Shown here: positions 5,618 through 5,703 of the stretch, in pieces | Layout of the letters: every line of letters starts with the position of its first letter | How positions within the stretch are numbered: the stretch's first letter is position 1 | NCBI GenBank assembly: GCA_044359525.1 | Contig: JBIKLY010000130.1 | Span: 1 to 5,703, forward strand | Direction of reading: 5' to 3' | DNA: 5,703 nt | From: CAJBIL01 sp044359525 | GTDB taxonomy: Bacteria; Pseudomonadota; Gammaproteobacteria; Burkholderiales; Rhodocyclaceae | Translations under genes and position numbers: made by a program | Notes under the pieces: model-generated | Seen by the model: the letters and a program-made list of their open reading frames with translations, nothing else | Database searches by the model: none | Told to the model about the DNA's origin: nothing

Positions 5618-5703
5618 ATGAGCGCACACACCATTGACACCGCCATGGCTCGTCGCATGGTCGAAGCCAGCGCCATCCGGGGCGCTTCCATCATCGGCCT
5701 GCC
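5618..5703 (+). CDS. Start of a gene cut by the window edge; possibly ParC-like partition-associated protein
   Basis: An ATG at 5618 is preceded at 5 nt by GAGG (5609-5612) and opens a frame of 28 codons to the window end. The visible protein starts MSAHTIDTAMARRMVEASAIR and continues GASIIGLP. The RRMVEASAIRGASIIG segment reminds me of small proteins annotated 'ParC family partition-associated', found on IncP-like plasmids and integrated elements, which continue with a PGGW-type motif. That part lies outside the window, so the identity is a weak guess from memory. What can be supported is a likely real start: good ribosome binding site, no stop, and a preceding intergenic gap of 144 nt. Confidence 0.5.
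   Translation, partial: MSAHTIDTAMARRMVEASAIRGASIIGL

Overview
The window looks like chromosomal DNA of a betaproteobacterium, most likely of the Rhodocyclales type. It is moderately GC-rich and densely coded. It carries a DUF1840 gene, a family I know mainly from betaproteobacteria, and an E. coli-type (type I) MurB. The organism assignment is inference; no rRNA or other taxonomic marker is present.

Layout: (1) 1-653 is the 3' part of murB (peptidoglycan precursor synthesis). (2) 688-1439 is a compact type II toxin-antitoxin module: a promoter buried in a palindromic operator with two TGTACA cores, a Phd/YefM-type antitoxin, and a PIN-domain ribonuclease toxin overlapping it by 14 nt. (3) 1501-1845, minus strand, is a small DUF1840 gene convergent with the toxin and divergent from the next genes. 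(4) 1961-5473 is a tight same-strand run of four genes: a methyltransferase-like protein with a degenerate SAM motif, a ROK-family sugar kinase very like E. coli Mak, a YiiM-like MOSC-domain protein, and a 12-TM major facilitator transporter. Gaps are 20, 3 and 16 nt, and one likely sigma70-type promoter lies at 1906-1934. (5) 5474-5617 is an AT-richer intergenic region, followed by the first 28 codons of another gene that runs off the window and may be a ParC-like partition-associated protein.

The most notable non-coding signal is a perfect 14-bp palindrome, GTTTCACGTGAAAC, at 4188-4201 inside the last codons of the MOSC gene. It is the core of the chromosomal parS site bound by ParB, so the window is probably on the main chromosome and fairly near oriC. 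The second is the TA operator, whose TGTACA cores match those described for YefM-YoeB although the toxin here is a PIN protein.

I found no tRNA, rRNA, insertion sequence, CRISPR array or convincing intrinsic terminator. No gap between genes exceeds 300 bases. I did not find a clearly new multi-gene system; the parS placement, the operator and the degenerate methyltransferase are the items that deserve a check.
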